The position numbers and the translations under genes were made by a program. A DNA stretch of 64,000 nucleotides, from positions 15,931,707-15,995,706 of the forward strand of contig OX463787.1 in assembly GCA_949825025.1 (NCBI GenBank), read 5' to 3'. The stretch's first letter is position 1. Each line of letters opens with the position of its first letter. The notes under the pieces were generated by a model, which worked only from the letters and a program-made list of their open reading frames with translations, was not told the origin of the DNA and made no database searches. This DNA comes from Siphlonurus alternatus. Its lineage: Eukaryota; Arthropoda; Insecta; Ephemeroptera; Siphlonuridae. This document shows positions 47,020-61,200 of the stretch, one piece after another.

Positions 47020-50000
47020 ATGTCTGGACTTGAGACGCTGCAGTCGACCCCGCTGATCGAGTCTCTCACCGATGGATACGTCGCCGAGTTCTACCGAGGA
47101 CAGAGCGTCTTCGTCACTGGAGCAACGGGATTCATGGGCAAGGTAGACCTTATTTACATGAGACATAAGGATCAGTTTACATATATATTCAATAGATTGT
47201 ATTCTTTATTGCATTTACCCAGATTTTTTTAATTTGACACAGTGAATATTGAGTACTGCTGGTAACAAATTGAATTGAACATTAATTTCTCTTCGTGGAA
47301 CAGACTTTTCAGCGTCGTTTAGATTTTAACATTATTATATCATGTGTCCGTTTAAAACCATGTATTTGCCTAGTTGTAATTTGAATTATTAGAAATCGTT
47401 GTAAGCTTGTCGGAATTAATTAATAATAATAGAAGCATTACTAACGATTAAAATATTACTGAAGTTACTGTTTCGTTTAGAATAAAAAAATTATATAATT
47501 ATTTTCTTTTAAACTTTAAATTGATGTTATAATTTTGTATATTGTCATTTATAAAAGTGAGAAACAAAATAATAAATACGTTAATTTTTTTTTATTAAAA
47601 ATTGAAAACAATTGTATTACATTTTATACAATAAGCTGAAGTTCAGCAATAGATCCAGAAAATACTTGCTTCGTATCAATAAATTGAAGAATATAATAAT
47701 ATATACTGTATATAATCTTCACATGTTAAAAAATTCTCTAGAATATGTAAGGTGTAAAATTACAATAAAATGCAACGTCAATGCCAAGAACAATGTAAAT
47801 ATATTACGTACGTAGATAATAATTTCCTGAGTGACCGTCAAATGCTGGTTCATGGGAGAGCAAGTACAAGTAGTAACCTTGCAGGTAATGTAGAGAAAAC
47901 TCATTGGAACTCCCACTTTCTTTTATGGGAATTTTACTTTATAGTAATGTTTACTGTCACGTAATAAATTTGATCATATTAAGACAATTTTTAGCATATA
48001 AGACAGGTACGTCTATTGAATTTTATATAGTAATCAATGTTGTGATTTTTTTTATTTTTATTTATGATAAGAATATGAGAATATATATTAATTATTATAA
48101 TTGTTATTTACACATTTCATTACAGTTTACAATTATTCTTAGATATGATACCTCAGAAAACGATTCATCACTTTCATCACAATGATTATAAGATATGGGA
48201 ATTTAATTTTTTTAAATAAATATTGAAATTATATTATTATAACACTTAAGAAATAAATACATTTATGACCAAATTAAAATACCATAAACTTTTATTAAAT
48301 AATTATTAATAAATATGTAATACAAAATTTGCTTTAAATATTTAATTTGCAAAAACGTCATATAATACTAATTCAAAAATAAATAAATTTTTATGATAAA
48401 ATATATGTTTTTTAATTTCAGAGAAGTATTTAAAAATAAGTTGATTTACTTTTACAAATATTGTACCATATATGTATGCTGGGCAATCAAATATTATAAT
48501 TATGTATGCTGGGCAATCTCTGCCGCTCCCTAAACTATTATGCAGCACCACACATTATATAACACTGACTTTAATAATTATATAATAGGGTACAGTCATA
48601 TTCATATACCTATTTTATTAATTTTTTATTAATTATAGTTAAAAATAATGTACAATTTGCACAAAATTCGATATATTCAGTACGTATCATGCAAATCTAA
48701 CAATTTTAAGTAAAAAAGTTAAAAAGAGTGAACCTGAGACCTTTCAATGTGACCTCTAGTAACTCACTGGAAGATCATGGAAATGTCAAAAGTCCCAAGT
48801 TCCACTCCTGGCCAAGTTAACTCTTTTCTTGCCAACGTTTATATTCTTAGATTTGTATGATACGTAACGATCGACAGACACAGTAAAATTAATTAATAAA
48901 AACGTCATCTAAAAAGATAAAACATATTCAATGGGGGGCATTCACAAAGCACTTTAACCGTTTAACCCCCACTTTAGCCTCGATTTTTATCCCTAGTGCT
49001 GAACATTGAGCTAAACTAGGAGCTTAACATGGTTAACCCCTGGTTTAGCACCAGGGATAAAAATTGAAGCTAAAGTGGGGGTTAAAGTGCTTTGTGAATG
49101 CCCCCATTATCTACGGACTAAAAATAGATTTAAAAAATATATTTACAAATTATATATTTTATTAATGTTGAATCTTAAATATTATTGCGTACACTTCAAG
49201 TCACCACGAACGTTACTTTTGCTCTGCTTGTGGACGTTTTAATTGTTACGTGTCATTATATGCGTGGTGAACCGCAAAATATGTGATATTATATACCGAG
49301 TGATCTATCTCTCAGAAAATAACAAATCTTTCTCTCTTAATACTTTAGCTCCAGCAAATTATGTTGATAACATTTACTCTGTCCCGAGGTGTATCTAGAC
49401 GACAAACGTGCGATAATCAGGTGATCTTTGAAGGTCGGCCAAGGTTAACAAAAGTCAGTCTTGTTTTCCAGTTCTTGCATTTAATAGAGCTAATCTATCA
49501 TGAACTGGTTTTTAATACGTTTGTTTGCACGTGAACTAGTTATAGTCACATGTAGAGTGGTGACGGATTTATTTCCATGAAATGGTACTTGTTATGAGTA
49601 ATAGCATAATCACTGTAGTTCATTTGGTACTTAATTTTTCATCATATTTATTATTATTGATACTAGAGATCCAATACTTAAAGGCCTTATGAACCTTTTC
49701 ACAGTATTAAGTACACGGTTAGCTTTGCTTCAGTATAATTCAGCTGCATAATTTTTTTTGGTTTCAGTAGCACAAATATCAGAGATAATAGCCGATGAAA
49801 AGGAACCTGTGACGTCACTCACGCTCATTCAGCGGCGACAATATAGGGAAATCCCTGCAAAAGATAGGTTCACTCCCGCTGCAACCACGGCCATAATTTT
49901 ACTTCTGGAATTTTGAAACTTTACCAGGGCAGTCTTGATAGTATTTGTCAAATAGCCTGAAAGATTTTCTTTGATGACATTCATGCAAACCGAGTTATTG

Positions 50001-53000
50001 CGGTAGCAAGATAAGCCAAAAATTTAACATTGTTTTCCTATACAACATTTTCGCTCCTCTTTCTACCGCAATAACTCGGTTTCTATGAATATCATAAAAA
50101 AAAATCTTTCAGGCTATTTGACAAATACTATCAAGACTGCCCTGGTAAAGTTTAAATTCCAGAAGTAAAATTTTGGCCGTGGTTGCAGCGGGAGTGAACC
50201 TATCTTTTGCAGGGATTTCCCTATATTATATTGTCACCGCTGAATGAGCGTGAGTGACGTCACAGGTGCTTCTTCATCGGCTATTATCTCTGATATTTGT
50301 GCTGCTGAAACAAAAAAAAAAATATGCAGCTGAATCACATCGAAGAAAAGCAAAAATTCACAAAACAAAATTTTTTCTTTAAAATTTAATGACTACCAGA
50401 CAAAAATTATAAAATATATATATATTTTTTTTATTTTAAATAAATATTGAATAAATAAATTGTAAAAACTTATTTTATAATCAAATTAATAAACTCTTTT
50501 AAAATTTGAAAAATAGTAAACAAATAATAAACTAATCATAATTATTATTGTAATTAAATATGTAATTATGTCTTAAATAACATTATAAAGAACTAAAATA
50601 CATACTACAGTAAAATAACAATCCTTATTATTATAAAACGCACCACGTAAAAAAAAAAAGAAAAAAAGACCACTCTCATGTAACAAAATGTTCTCAATTA
50701 CTGCAACTGTAGTCGGAAAATATTTTTCTACGACACAATCGAATGAAATTAATTTCAAAAAATCGATAATGTTTTAAAACTTGCTCGCTTATGGTTTAAG
50801 CAAATTCAATCTGTGAATTTTCTTACAACAGCTCCATTTCCGGTTTTCGTGCATAAGGCCAATGTTAAACTTCTACCTCAGTTTTCACAAAATTAATATG
50901 ACAGATTTACTTAAAAATTTATATGCCACCAATGACAAGTTGTAAGTCCCCTGCAAGTCTTGTTGCATTCAGGCGCAACGATTGCGAGATATCAATCTAC
51001 TGACAGTGAGATTCATCATTAACTGTGACGCAACAGGTCCATTCTGAAATGATAATTTTGTGATTGACAGGTGCTGGTTGAGAAGCTGCTTCGATCTTGT
51101 CCTGATCTCGACACGTTGTACTTGTTGATAAGGTCCAAGAAGAACGAACATATTCTGGAGAGAACGGATAAACTGCTAGCAGACCAGGTGTGTATTTTAA
51201 CTTTACATAAAACGTCTCATACTTTTTGTTACATTACATTACCCAGTATTTAACCAAACTCCCTTTGAGAGCACATTTGATAAGAAAATCAGCTGGCAAC
51301 ATCCTTCTTGCTTTGTCAAAGTATTATTATATCATAGTAAAGTTAGTCAATATAAATGTGGTGATAGCAATTTCTGCGCAGAAAAAATTTAGTACAGCTA
51401 ATTTAATCGCAAATTTGATCTCTTGGCTGTGGTATATTTTGTTTACATTTAAAAAAATTAAATATTGCATACATTTCTCAAAATGCTTATAAGTTTTGCA
51501 TTACAATATTGTGATATAGAGGTACTGACATATAGGGAGTTTATATGTAATACTTATAATTAATTTTTTTTTAATTTTTATAAAAAAATTATAAATGATT
51601 TTTGTTTTTTTATTAGTTTGTTGTTTTTAATTTAAAAAAAAATTAGACAATTATTTTTTTGCAATGTTAATATAAAAAAATGTTATTTTAATTAAATCTA
51701 ATTTTCTCTTCGTCACGCTGTACGCTGTTTAAAAAAAAAAAGAATACTTGGAGCAATTGCTAGTTTATTATTACAGTTAACAACCACGAATTTTAGAAAA
51801 TAAATTTAATTATCATTAATTATTTTCTATGTATGTAGTCCATATAGGAACTCCCCGATAGTATGAAAAAATTAGCGAAATTTCTAAAAGAATTAATTAC
51901 AATAATTTTTTCAATTTTTTATATTCGTTAGGGTTTGTATAGTAGTATAATTATTATATAATATAATAAGGGGCATTCACAAAGCCCTAAGGCCACATTT
52001 AGGGCTCGATAATTTAAAGCCCGATTTTAGACATGCTTTTTAGACCCAAAATTTCTGGTCTTAATTATCGAGCCCTAAATGTGGCCTTAAGTCTTTGTGA
52101 ATGCCCCTGTATAGGTCTAGCTCACTCTAAAAAACCTTATGAGGATCTACTTCAGGCTTTCTTATATCTTCCGTACATGACGACTTTTACAAAAATATAA
52201 AAGCATGCAATAATTTAATTGTCATTTACTTATTTTTTAAGTAATAATACTTGACTGACAAAATTGTATAATCCTCTTTAAAGGCCTTATGAACCTTTTC
52301 ACAGTATGAAGTACACGGTTAGCTTTGCTTTAGTGTGATTCAGTTGCATATTTTTTTTTGTTTCAGTAGCACAAATATAAGAGATAATAGCCGATGAAAA
52401 GGCACCTGTGACGTCACTCACGCTCATTCAGCGGCGACAATATAGGGAAATCCCTGCAAAAGATAGGTTCACTCCCACTGCAACCGCGGCCACAATTTTA
52501 CTTCTGGAATTTTGAAACTTTACCAGGGCAGTCTTGATAGTATTTGTCAAATAGACTAAAAGAATTTTTTTGGTGGCGTGTGTACAGACTGAGTTATTGC
52601 GGTAGCAAGATAAGCCAAAAATTTAACATTGTTTTCCTATACAACATTTTCGCTCCTCTTTCTACCGCAATAACTCAGTTTGTATGAATGTCATAAAAAA
52701 AAATTTTCATGCTATTTGAAAAATACTATCAAGACTGCCCTGGTAAAGTTTCAAAATTCCAGAAGTAAAATTGTGGTCGTGGTTGCAGCGGGAGTGAACC
52801 TATCTTTTGCAGGGATTTCCCATTGAGCTCTATACAAGGCTAGAGGGATAATGCCCTATACTTCTCAATGTTAAACTGTGCGCACGGTCCGGCGGGAGGA
52901 AGTGGGTGGGAGATTGCGCTTTCGTCACACATTCCAACGTATTCTCCTCAGAATTGCCAACTGCAGTGTAACTTTTAATACTTATTTTATAAGGAAACTT

Positions 53001-55196
53001 TCTTAGGTTGGTCAACCAGGCATTCGATAGCACCGACCACCACCCACTTTCCTCCCAGACGCCGTGCGCGCCTAAAACAGCTGATTAGCCCTCTAGCCTT
53101 GTATAGAGCTCAATGGTTTTTCCCTATATTGTCGCCGCTGAATAAGCGTGAGTGACGTCACAGGTTCCTTTTCAACGGCTATTATCTCTGATATTTGTGC
53201 TGCTGAAACAAAAAATTTTATGCAGACGAATCATACTGAAGAAAAACTTTTGATACCGTGTACTTAATATTGTGTAAAGGTTCATAAGGCCTTTAAGTTA
53301 TATTAAGAAAATGCAAACACTTGAAAATGAAAGAAAATACTATAAGTATTAAATTATTTACTTAACTAAGCTAATATTAAATACTCTGCTATATACGTCA
53401 TACGTCTAACAAGAACTCCCATATCAATATTTACTTTACATAATATAACAGAATAAGAAGCCAACTGTATGTGGTAAGGAGTATAATATGTTATAAGTAT
53501 GTATAATAAGAGAAGCATTGTACTGTACAGCGTACACATTAATATGATACGTAAAAGTGAACCTTTGTCCATTGCGAAGTAGTTACTATGTATTTTTTTT
53601 TAGTAAAGATAAAGTACACTCAAACAAAAAATGTATGAAATACTGTTACTCAACACAAAGTATTTTATTTACTTGATTAATTTACATTGAAATTTACTGC
53701 ATGCCAGTCAAATTAAATATACATTCCTCCAGAAGTACCAAAAAGTTACGAGTTACCCTATAGTTGAAAAATTACGTCTTTTACACGTCTAAACCTAATC
53801 TTTTTACCTCTAAAACACATCTTATTTCCTCTTATCTCAAAGTGAGGATGAAATGGAGACTATATTTTTAAAATTTTATGCTCAAGAAGAGGAGATAATA
53901 CGTAACCTCGTATTTTTCACTTTTTTTTCTCTAAATTGTTGTAAAATGGGAAGGAATTAGACCAGGAGAGAGCTTAATAGGCTAGAAGAAAAGATGAAAT
54001 TTAATTCAACTCAGGTATAACGCATGCTGTTTGCAATGAAGTTTGCAAATTTTTAATGAACACATTTCCGTCTCATTTTAGCAAAATCACAAAACTTAAT
54101 TTGGCTATATTAGCATCAGAGAAAAGGTCAGAGAAAAGGTTCTGTGTTAGCATGGAGCATTATTGGGTATTTGTGAATTAGAATTAAATAATGATAAAAT
54201 TTGTATTAGAAGCAATAATATAAATTTTTGTCAGTAAAAAATAAAAAAAAAAAAAAAAAAAAATTGTAAAAAAAAGTTTATAAAGTGAAAACATTCTTTT
54301 CGACCAGTAATATAAAATGATATACGAAAATTAATAATTATAAAAAAATACAAAAAAATACAAAAAAAAATGTAGAAGAGAAACCTTTTATTAATTAACA
54401 TATTAATTACAAGATTTTTATTTACAAGTTTACAAGGAAAACAAGCCTTGATGTAATATAATTACTATGAGTCAAACAATACATTTTATACACACATTGC
54501 TGCAATTATAATACTATGTACTAAGTGCATACAATGACAATATACAGTATTGCACTTAATTACACGATAATAATGTTTGTTAATTATGTCCAGGTGTTCA
54601 AACGTCTCAGTAAGATGGAGCTGGCGAAGGTTGTTCCTATCGCCGGGGACATCTCACTTCCTGGCATGGGAATCAGTACAGAGGTAAGTTAATTATATCA
54701 AATAAATCAAATCAAATTAAATAATTCAATTTAATCAGATCCTGCTTGATCACTGAAGTTATATCGATCATTTTTAGTACTTAGATTGGTGTTCATTATA
54801 TGGAAAAAAAAATGCTTTTCTACGGTTCCCTCAGTCATACCACAACAAACATAAGTACAGTCCGTGTAATTAGTAAATTTTCCAGGGAATTAAAGTTTTC
54901 AAAAATTGAATTATTTTATTATATTTTATTCCGTTTATATATAGGCTCGATTGCAGAGATTTTTAATTTTAAAGTGCAGTTTATCCAATACTGATAACAT
55001 GGGTTTAAGCGCACAAATTCTCTGCAATCGGAGGGTATTTTTTATAATGAATAAATATAATGATCTTACACTGAATTTACAGTATTCACAAAATAACAAA
55101 GGAAATAAAAATTTTCTCCATTAGATTATCAATTTTAAATTGTTTTTAGAACATAATAATAAAGCTACCAACTTCTTTATAAGACAAAACTAAAAG

Positions 55197-55261
<65 letters not shown>

Positions 55262-58200
55262 TTGTAGTATTTATGGTATATTTAATATCAAGTTCAGTAG
55301 GAACTATACCATTTAAGCAGAAGGTAAAAAAAAAATTACGATGGAAAAAAATGACATTAAAAAACATAAAACCACAGGTTTTATAATAACGTTAATGTTT
55401 ATTACAATAACAATCGTTAATCTTTGTAACAATATTAATGTTCCACAGTCAAGAAAGCTGCTATCAGAACGAGTCTCCATTGTATTCCACTCGGCTGCGA
55501 CAGTAAGGTTCACTGACACACTACGAGAGACTCTGAAAATCAACCTTCAAGGCACCCAGGAGATAATAAATCTTTGTAAGGAAATGTCCAAACTTAAAGT
55601 GATGTTGTACGTTTCCACGGCATACTCGCAGTGTCCGAGGTCAGACATTGAGGAAAAGGTGTATGACATGTCGGTGTCGCCACAACAGATGCTGAGTTGT
55701 GTGGAGTGGATGAATGATGACCAGATGGAGGTCATTGCACCACAGTGAGTATACAAGGCTTTTTTTTTTATGAATTATATCAATTTTTTCGCATCTCAAG
55801 GCGGATTTACATGTCGATTTTTACCATGCGACGCGAATAATGCACACTTGCTGTAACATCCATTGGCAGACATATTTGGCGATAAAAAAAAAGAGCATCA
55901 CAATTAACGCGATTTCACTGCCGCAATAGGCGAATTCGCTCGCCGTATAGGATTTTACATATTGAGTGACAAAATCACGTCGCATTGACGCTGTCGTTAT
56001 TCTGAATCAGCCTTCAATCGGAAAGTCGTGATTCGCAGTCATAGAGGGTTTAAGTGAGTACGCTTCGCGATGCTCATTTGTGTCGCTAAGGTCCATCTTG
56101 CCTTTGAAAAAGAAGCAAAGTGATTTTTTAACTTTTCTTTGTAAGAAATCAAATAAAAAATCTTGCACTATCCGCTGTATTTTTCGGTTTGGACCGAAGT
56201 TCCGTAAAGGAATTTTCCCTAAAATAATCTTAGTAAAAAAAAAAAAAAAAAAAATTCACGTTTTTTGTACATAGGTTTAGATAGGAGAATGCGGGAACCG
56301 AAAAATCAGCTGACTTGAAGCCTACATTGCCTTATTTTACCCAGAGCTGTTCCCTGGTTCGATTCTTTCGGGAGGTGATTGATGGCAGCCTTAAATTGCT
56401 GATGATTCTGACTATAGGTTTCCATGGTTACCTCAGTCACAAAATAATAAATTGTAAAATCGATTATACGGTTAAATAACATAAGTTCAGATATTTTGAA
56501 TGTTTTAATTATTACAATTTAAGGTAGAGATAATACGGATCAGCTGTCCCAATGCTAAAAAAATCCCATTCATAAAAATTATGAAAAAAAAATTAAATGT
56601 TCTCCTCTACATCCCCTATCAGTAGGTAAAATATCAGGTATACAAAAACGAGGGAGTTTTCGAGTTATTAATTTTTAAAGTTCTCTAATTTAACATAGAT
56701 AAATGGAACTTCCATGTTAAATTAGTCAACTTTAAAAATTAATAACTCGAAAACTAGCTCGTTTTTGTATACCTGATATTTTACCTACTAATAGGGGATG
56801 TAGAAAAGAACATTTTAAATTTTTTTCATAATTTTTATGAATGGGATTTTTTTAGCATTAAACTGATGTTAAAATAAAAAAATTTCATTTGTTTTTCTTT
56901 TATTATAATGAGTTTTTGTTTATGAATTAAAAATTAATAAATTTTAAAATATTGATAATTTATCATTAACATAAATTAATATGGTTGACTCAAATATTTC
57001 AGAATTCACTTCGTTTTATAAACTATGTACCGTATTAAACAATATTATAATCGTAGCACATAACATTAAATAATGCAACATTTTTCTATGCTTCCAGTAA
57101 ATTTATAAAGGATCAAAGATTATTTTAAATTCCTGTAGATGATACTTCAATAAATAAATGCAAGCCAGAAATGCACTCAATAATTTATTTATAATTTGTG
57201 AACGGAACGCAAAAAAATGCCTTTTTGAATGGGAGTTTCATGTAACTTTATTTAAATATATTAAAATAACCATATTAGAATAATAAAATTGTATTGAGTA
57301 TTTCCTCCATGGAAACAAAGTTAATATTATGATAATCGAAGAGGATGTTTTTCAAACTAAATTTGCTTACATTAATATTTCAATATTCCCTAGCTGTATC
57401 CTTTTACGACTAACGTCGTAACTTGGTTAATTAAGAAAAAATTAATTTTATTTAGTATTATTTACAAAATTACATATTGAACAAAAAATATCGTATACTT
57501 TAGGGTATAACAAATTTAATTATTCATAGGTCTCCATAAGCATTGTTTACCTTCAAAAATTTACTAGTATCCCAGAATTTCCAGTGTATCGGTAACCTAA
57601 ATCATTTAGATAAATTGTATTGTGTAATACAGGCTTATAATACTCACGACATTTTGACTGTTCGGACTTTTTGTCTTTAAAAAAAAACAATAAATTAATC
57701 TAATTTGTTGATATAAACATGTTCTGCACGTGATCTAATAAGTTATATTTTTACAGAGTGATCGGAGGATGGCCAAACTACTACTGTTTCAGCAAAGCAC
57801 TCGCGGAGGTGCTAGTGAAAGATGAATGTGATTTCCCTGTGGCCATTTTCAGACCGTCTTTGGGTAAGAATTAACATTATTATGTCCATAACATAAATTA
57901 AAAATAATACTACATATTATGTTATATTGAAGATAGATGTCAATTAAGGAATGAATATTATTTTTTTAAAGCTTCAGCAACAGTATGAATTTATAAATTT
58001 AATGTTTTTTTTCTACCAATTATCTAACTCTTTTCGAAGTTGTGATTTTGCAAATAAAACAGAATTGTATAGAAAATGAGTTTAAAAAATTATGAAAATT
58101 CATTAATGTTAAGAGAAACAAATAAAAAATATAAAATTAAAAATATTAAATTAAAATTTATATTTTGCGTTTAATTTTAATATAAAAATTATTTATTTTT

Positions 58201-61200
58201 ACGTTAATTTTAAAATATTTTAAAATCTTTATTTTTAATTTTTTTTTTAAATTATTACTATTCCTTTAAAATACCCATATTTTGGCCGTGATCACGTGAA
58301 ATATAAATATGTTGTTGAATGGAAGATATAATTAATATTAATAAAGTCAATTTAACAATTTTTTATTGCAGTGTATGAAGTAATTTATTATTAAAAACAG
58401 GGGCATATGAATTAAAATGTGACTCAGTTTGGCCTCTTCAAAAGCCATTGCGAAAGTTTATGGCACAGTTTAACATTATGTTTTTATAATAGGGCCCAGA
58501 TTATGAACTTTTTCTTCGTTGCAGTGAAACGCTTGGTACTAGACACCATTTTACGATGAAGTGGTGTAATTGCCAATTGTAATTGAGGAATGATATTTAA
58601 AAAACTTTTAGGTTAAAATACATCAAAAGGGAATTGGTTTAGATTTTGTTAAGGAACGAATTCATGTGATCAAAAATTTCCCACCTTTTCCCTATGGTAT
58701 ATTACATTTAAGTTCAGAGCACTTGTCCAAACATATTATCTTTTTCATGTGAGGTTGTCAATATTAAGCACTGTTATATTATATTCATTGTCCTAACTTT
58801 GTCTTCAGTGGTTAGTACGATGACAGAACCTCTACCAGGATGGAACGATAACCTGAACGGACCTACGGGCATGGTGGTGGGCACTGCCATGGGGGCAGTC
58901 AGGAGTCTGAACTGTGACCTTGACAAGGTCGTGGACATCATCCCTGTCGACCTGGCAATCAACTCGATGATCTCTAACGCTTGGGACGCTGCAACCAACA
59001 GGTGAGAACCAAGATGATGGTGAAAATTCAAAATATTGGATTGTGTAACTAAGCCAAAAACTGTTTATTATGAGGGGGATTCAAAAAGACTTATCCGCGA
59101 GAATTAGCCGGCGGATAACTTGTCCACGTTCTAGTCTGGATAACCTAAATATTTAGCCGCGCGGACAAGTATAAGGCTGGACAAGGGTTTGGATACGTCG
59201 GTCTGGACCAAAGTCATTTGGCCAAGCCTGTTGGCTAAAGTCCCGCGGACAACTAACCGCGCGGCTAAGTCTCGTGGACAAATCTCCCACCTGGATAAGG
59301 TTTTTAATTACGCCGCCATCTTGGATTACGTGTTAAATACGGTGATAATTGGACCGCCATATATCGTGATTTCTTATTATATTACGTAAACATTGTGTTT
59401 AAAATTAATGTCATTTCAATCTTATTATTATTGGAGTGACATGGTTTAAAATTTTTGGCGCTTTTAACATTTTTTGTTATATTTCTCTAATTTCCCGTTC
59501 TGTGCGAGGCGCTGGTGGCATAATAATAAATTCATCGAGCCTCGCTGAATTACCCACGTTTTTTTTTTTCAATAAATTTATACCTTATACCCAATATTTG
59601 GATTAAATAATGGGTTTTTATTATCATATGATAATACTCTATTACAATTAATGACGGTACGTGAAATATCCATTAGAAAATTGCTTATTTTGACGACATT
59701 TGAGGGCTTGATTTCAACCTCCTTGATTTTAGTTCATTTTCTGTTTGCCTCATTTACTTATTTTTAACATGCAGGAGTTCATACTCCTTAATTAAATGCT
59801 ACCAGACTAATTATTAACTTAAAAAGAGCTTTATTTTTAATAACTGTTCGTGTTTAAATGTAAAAGTATCAAAAATTCGCAGATGAAGTATCAGAAAATT
59901 ACAGATGAATGGTATCATATCATAGAGCTATCATAACTCGATCGTCAAATTTAGCAATTTAACGTTAGATATTTCACTTACCTTTATGAAATGTCATAGA
60001 GTAGTGTATTCTTGGACTGGCCTTGTGCAATTATAGACACAAATATCAGGTATTAATCGTCTAATTATTGAAAAATGAGCATAACAAAATCTGTGCCAAC
60101 AAAGAGGGCGGGGCTTGCTGATGATACAGAAAAGGGGGAACGGGGGGAGGTATAAGCGCTAAATGTTTGAAACTAATATTCCTGTCTTATGCAAACTACA
60201 CAAATTGATATGTGATCAAATTTGAACACAGTTGTTTAATAAATTAGCAATGAATCATCATATATGTAGATCCAATTACCTCCATATTTAACACGTAATC
60301 CAAGATGGCGGCGTAATTAAAAACCTTATCCAGGTGGGAGATTTGTCCACGAGACTTAGCCGCGCGGTTAGTTGTCCGCGGGACTTTAGCCAACAGGCTT
60401 GGCCAAATGACTTTGGTCCAGACCGACGTATCCAAACCCTTGTCCAGCCTTATACTTGTCCGCGCGGCTAAATATTTAGGTTATCCAGACTAGAACGTGG
60501 ACAAGTTATCCGCCGGCTAATTCTCGCGGATAAGTCTTTTTGAATCCCCCTCTATACTGATTATACAGGCTTTAAGTGGAAAAATTTTCTCCATTTGTTA
60601 GAAATTTGAATTGTTCTTAAAGCTATTATTTGGAACTATTTTCCACCCTCCTTTCTATTTAGGGGTCTTCTGATAATGAATCATTTCCATCTAAAAAAAA
60701 AAATTCTATAATGCCATAGAAGCAATTTCAAGTTGAACATAAATTTGCAAAAAACAGATGACTTAAGTGCAGCATTTTTAGAATGGTGTTTTAATTTTAT
60801 CACTTCTTTTTTATTATTAAGCAAGCGAGAAATATTTTTAAAAAATGTTGGATGTCATGCGTGATTAAAATGAAAATAATTACATTTCCTTGCACTTTAT
60901 ATTACATTGCAAACTATATTAACATCAAATAACTTGTAAATTATAATCAATATTTTAATTTAAAAAAATAACAAAAAATTAGTTCAATTCAGTAATTAAT
61001 TTATATTTAAAATAATTTATACATATTTTACTCAAAAATTTCATTAAATTTCTAATTTTAATTTTTTTAGTTCAACATTAAATATTGTGTAATTTTATGT
61101 TTTGCTTCGAATTTATTTTAATTAATCACACTTAGCTTAAGGAATGATATTAAGAGTTAAATGATAATCTCTCTTGGGTGGGTGTAAACCCTCAAAATAA

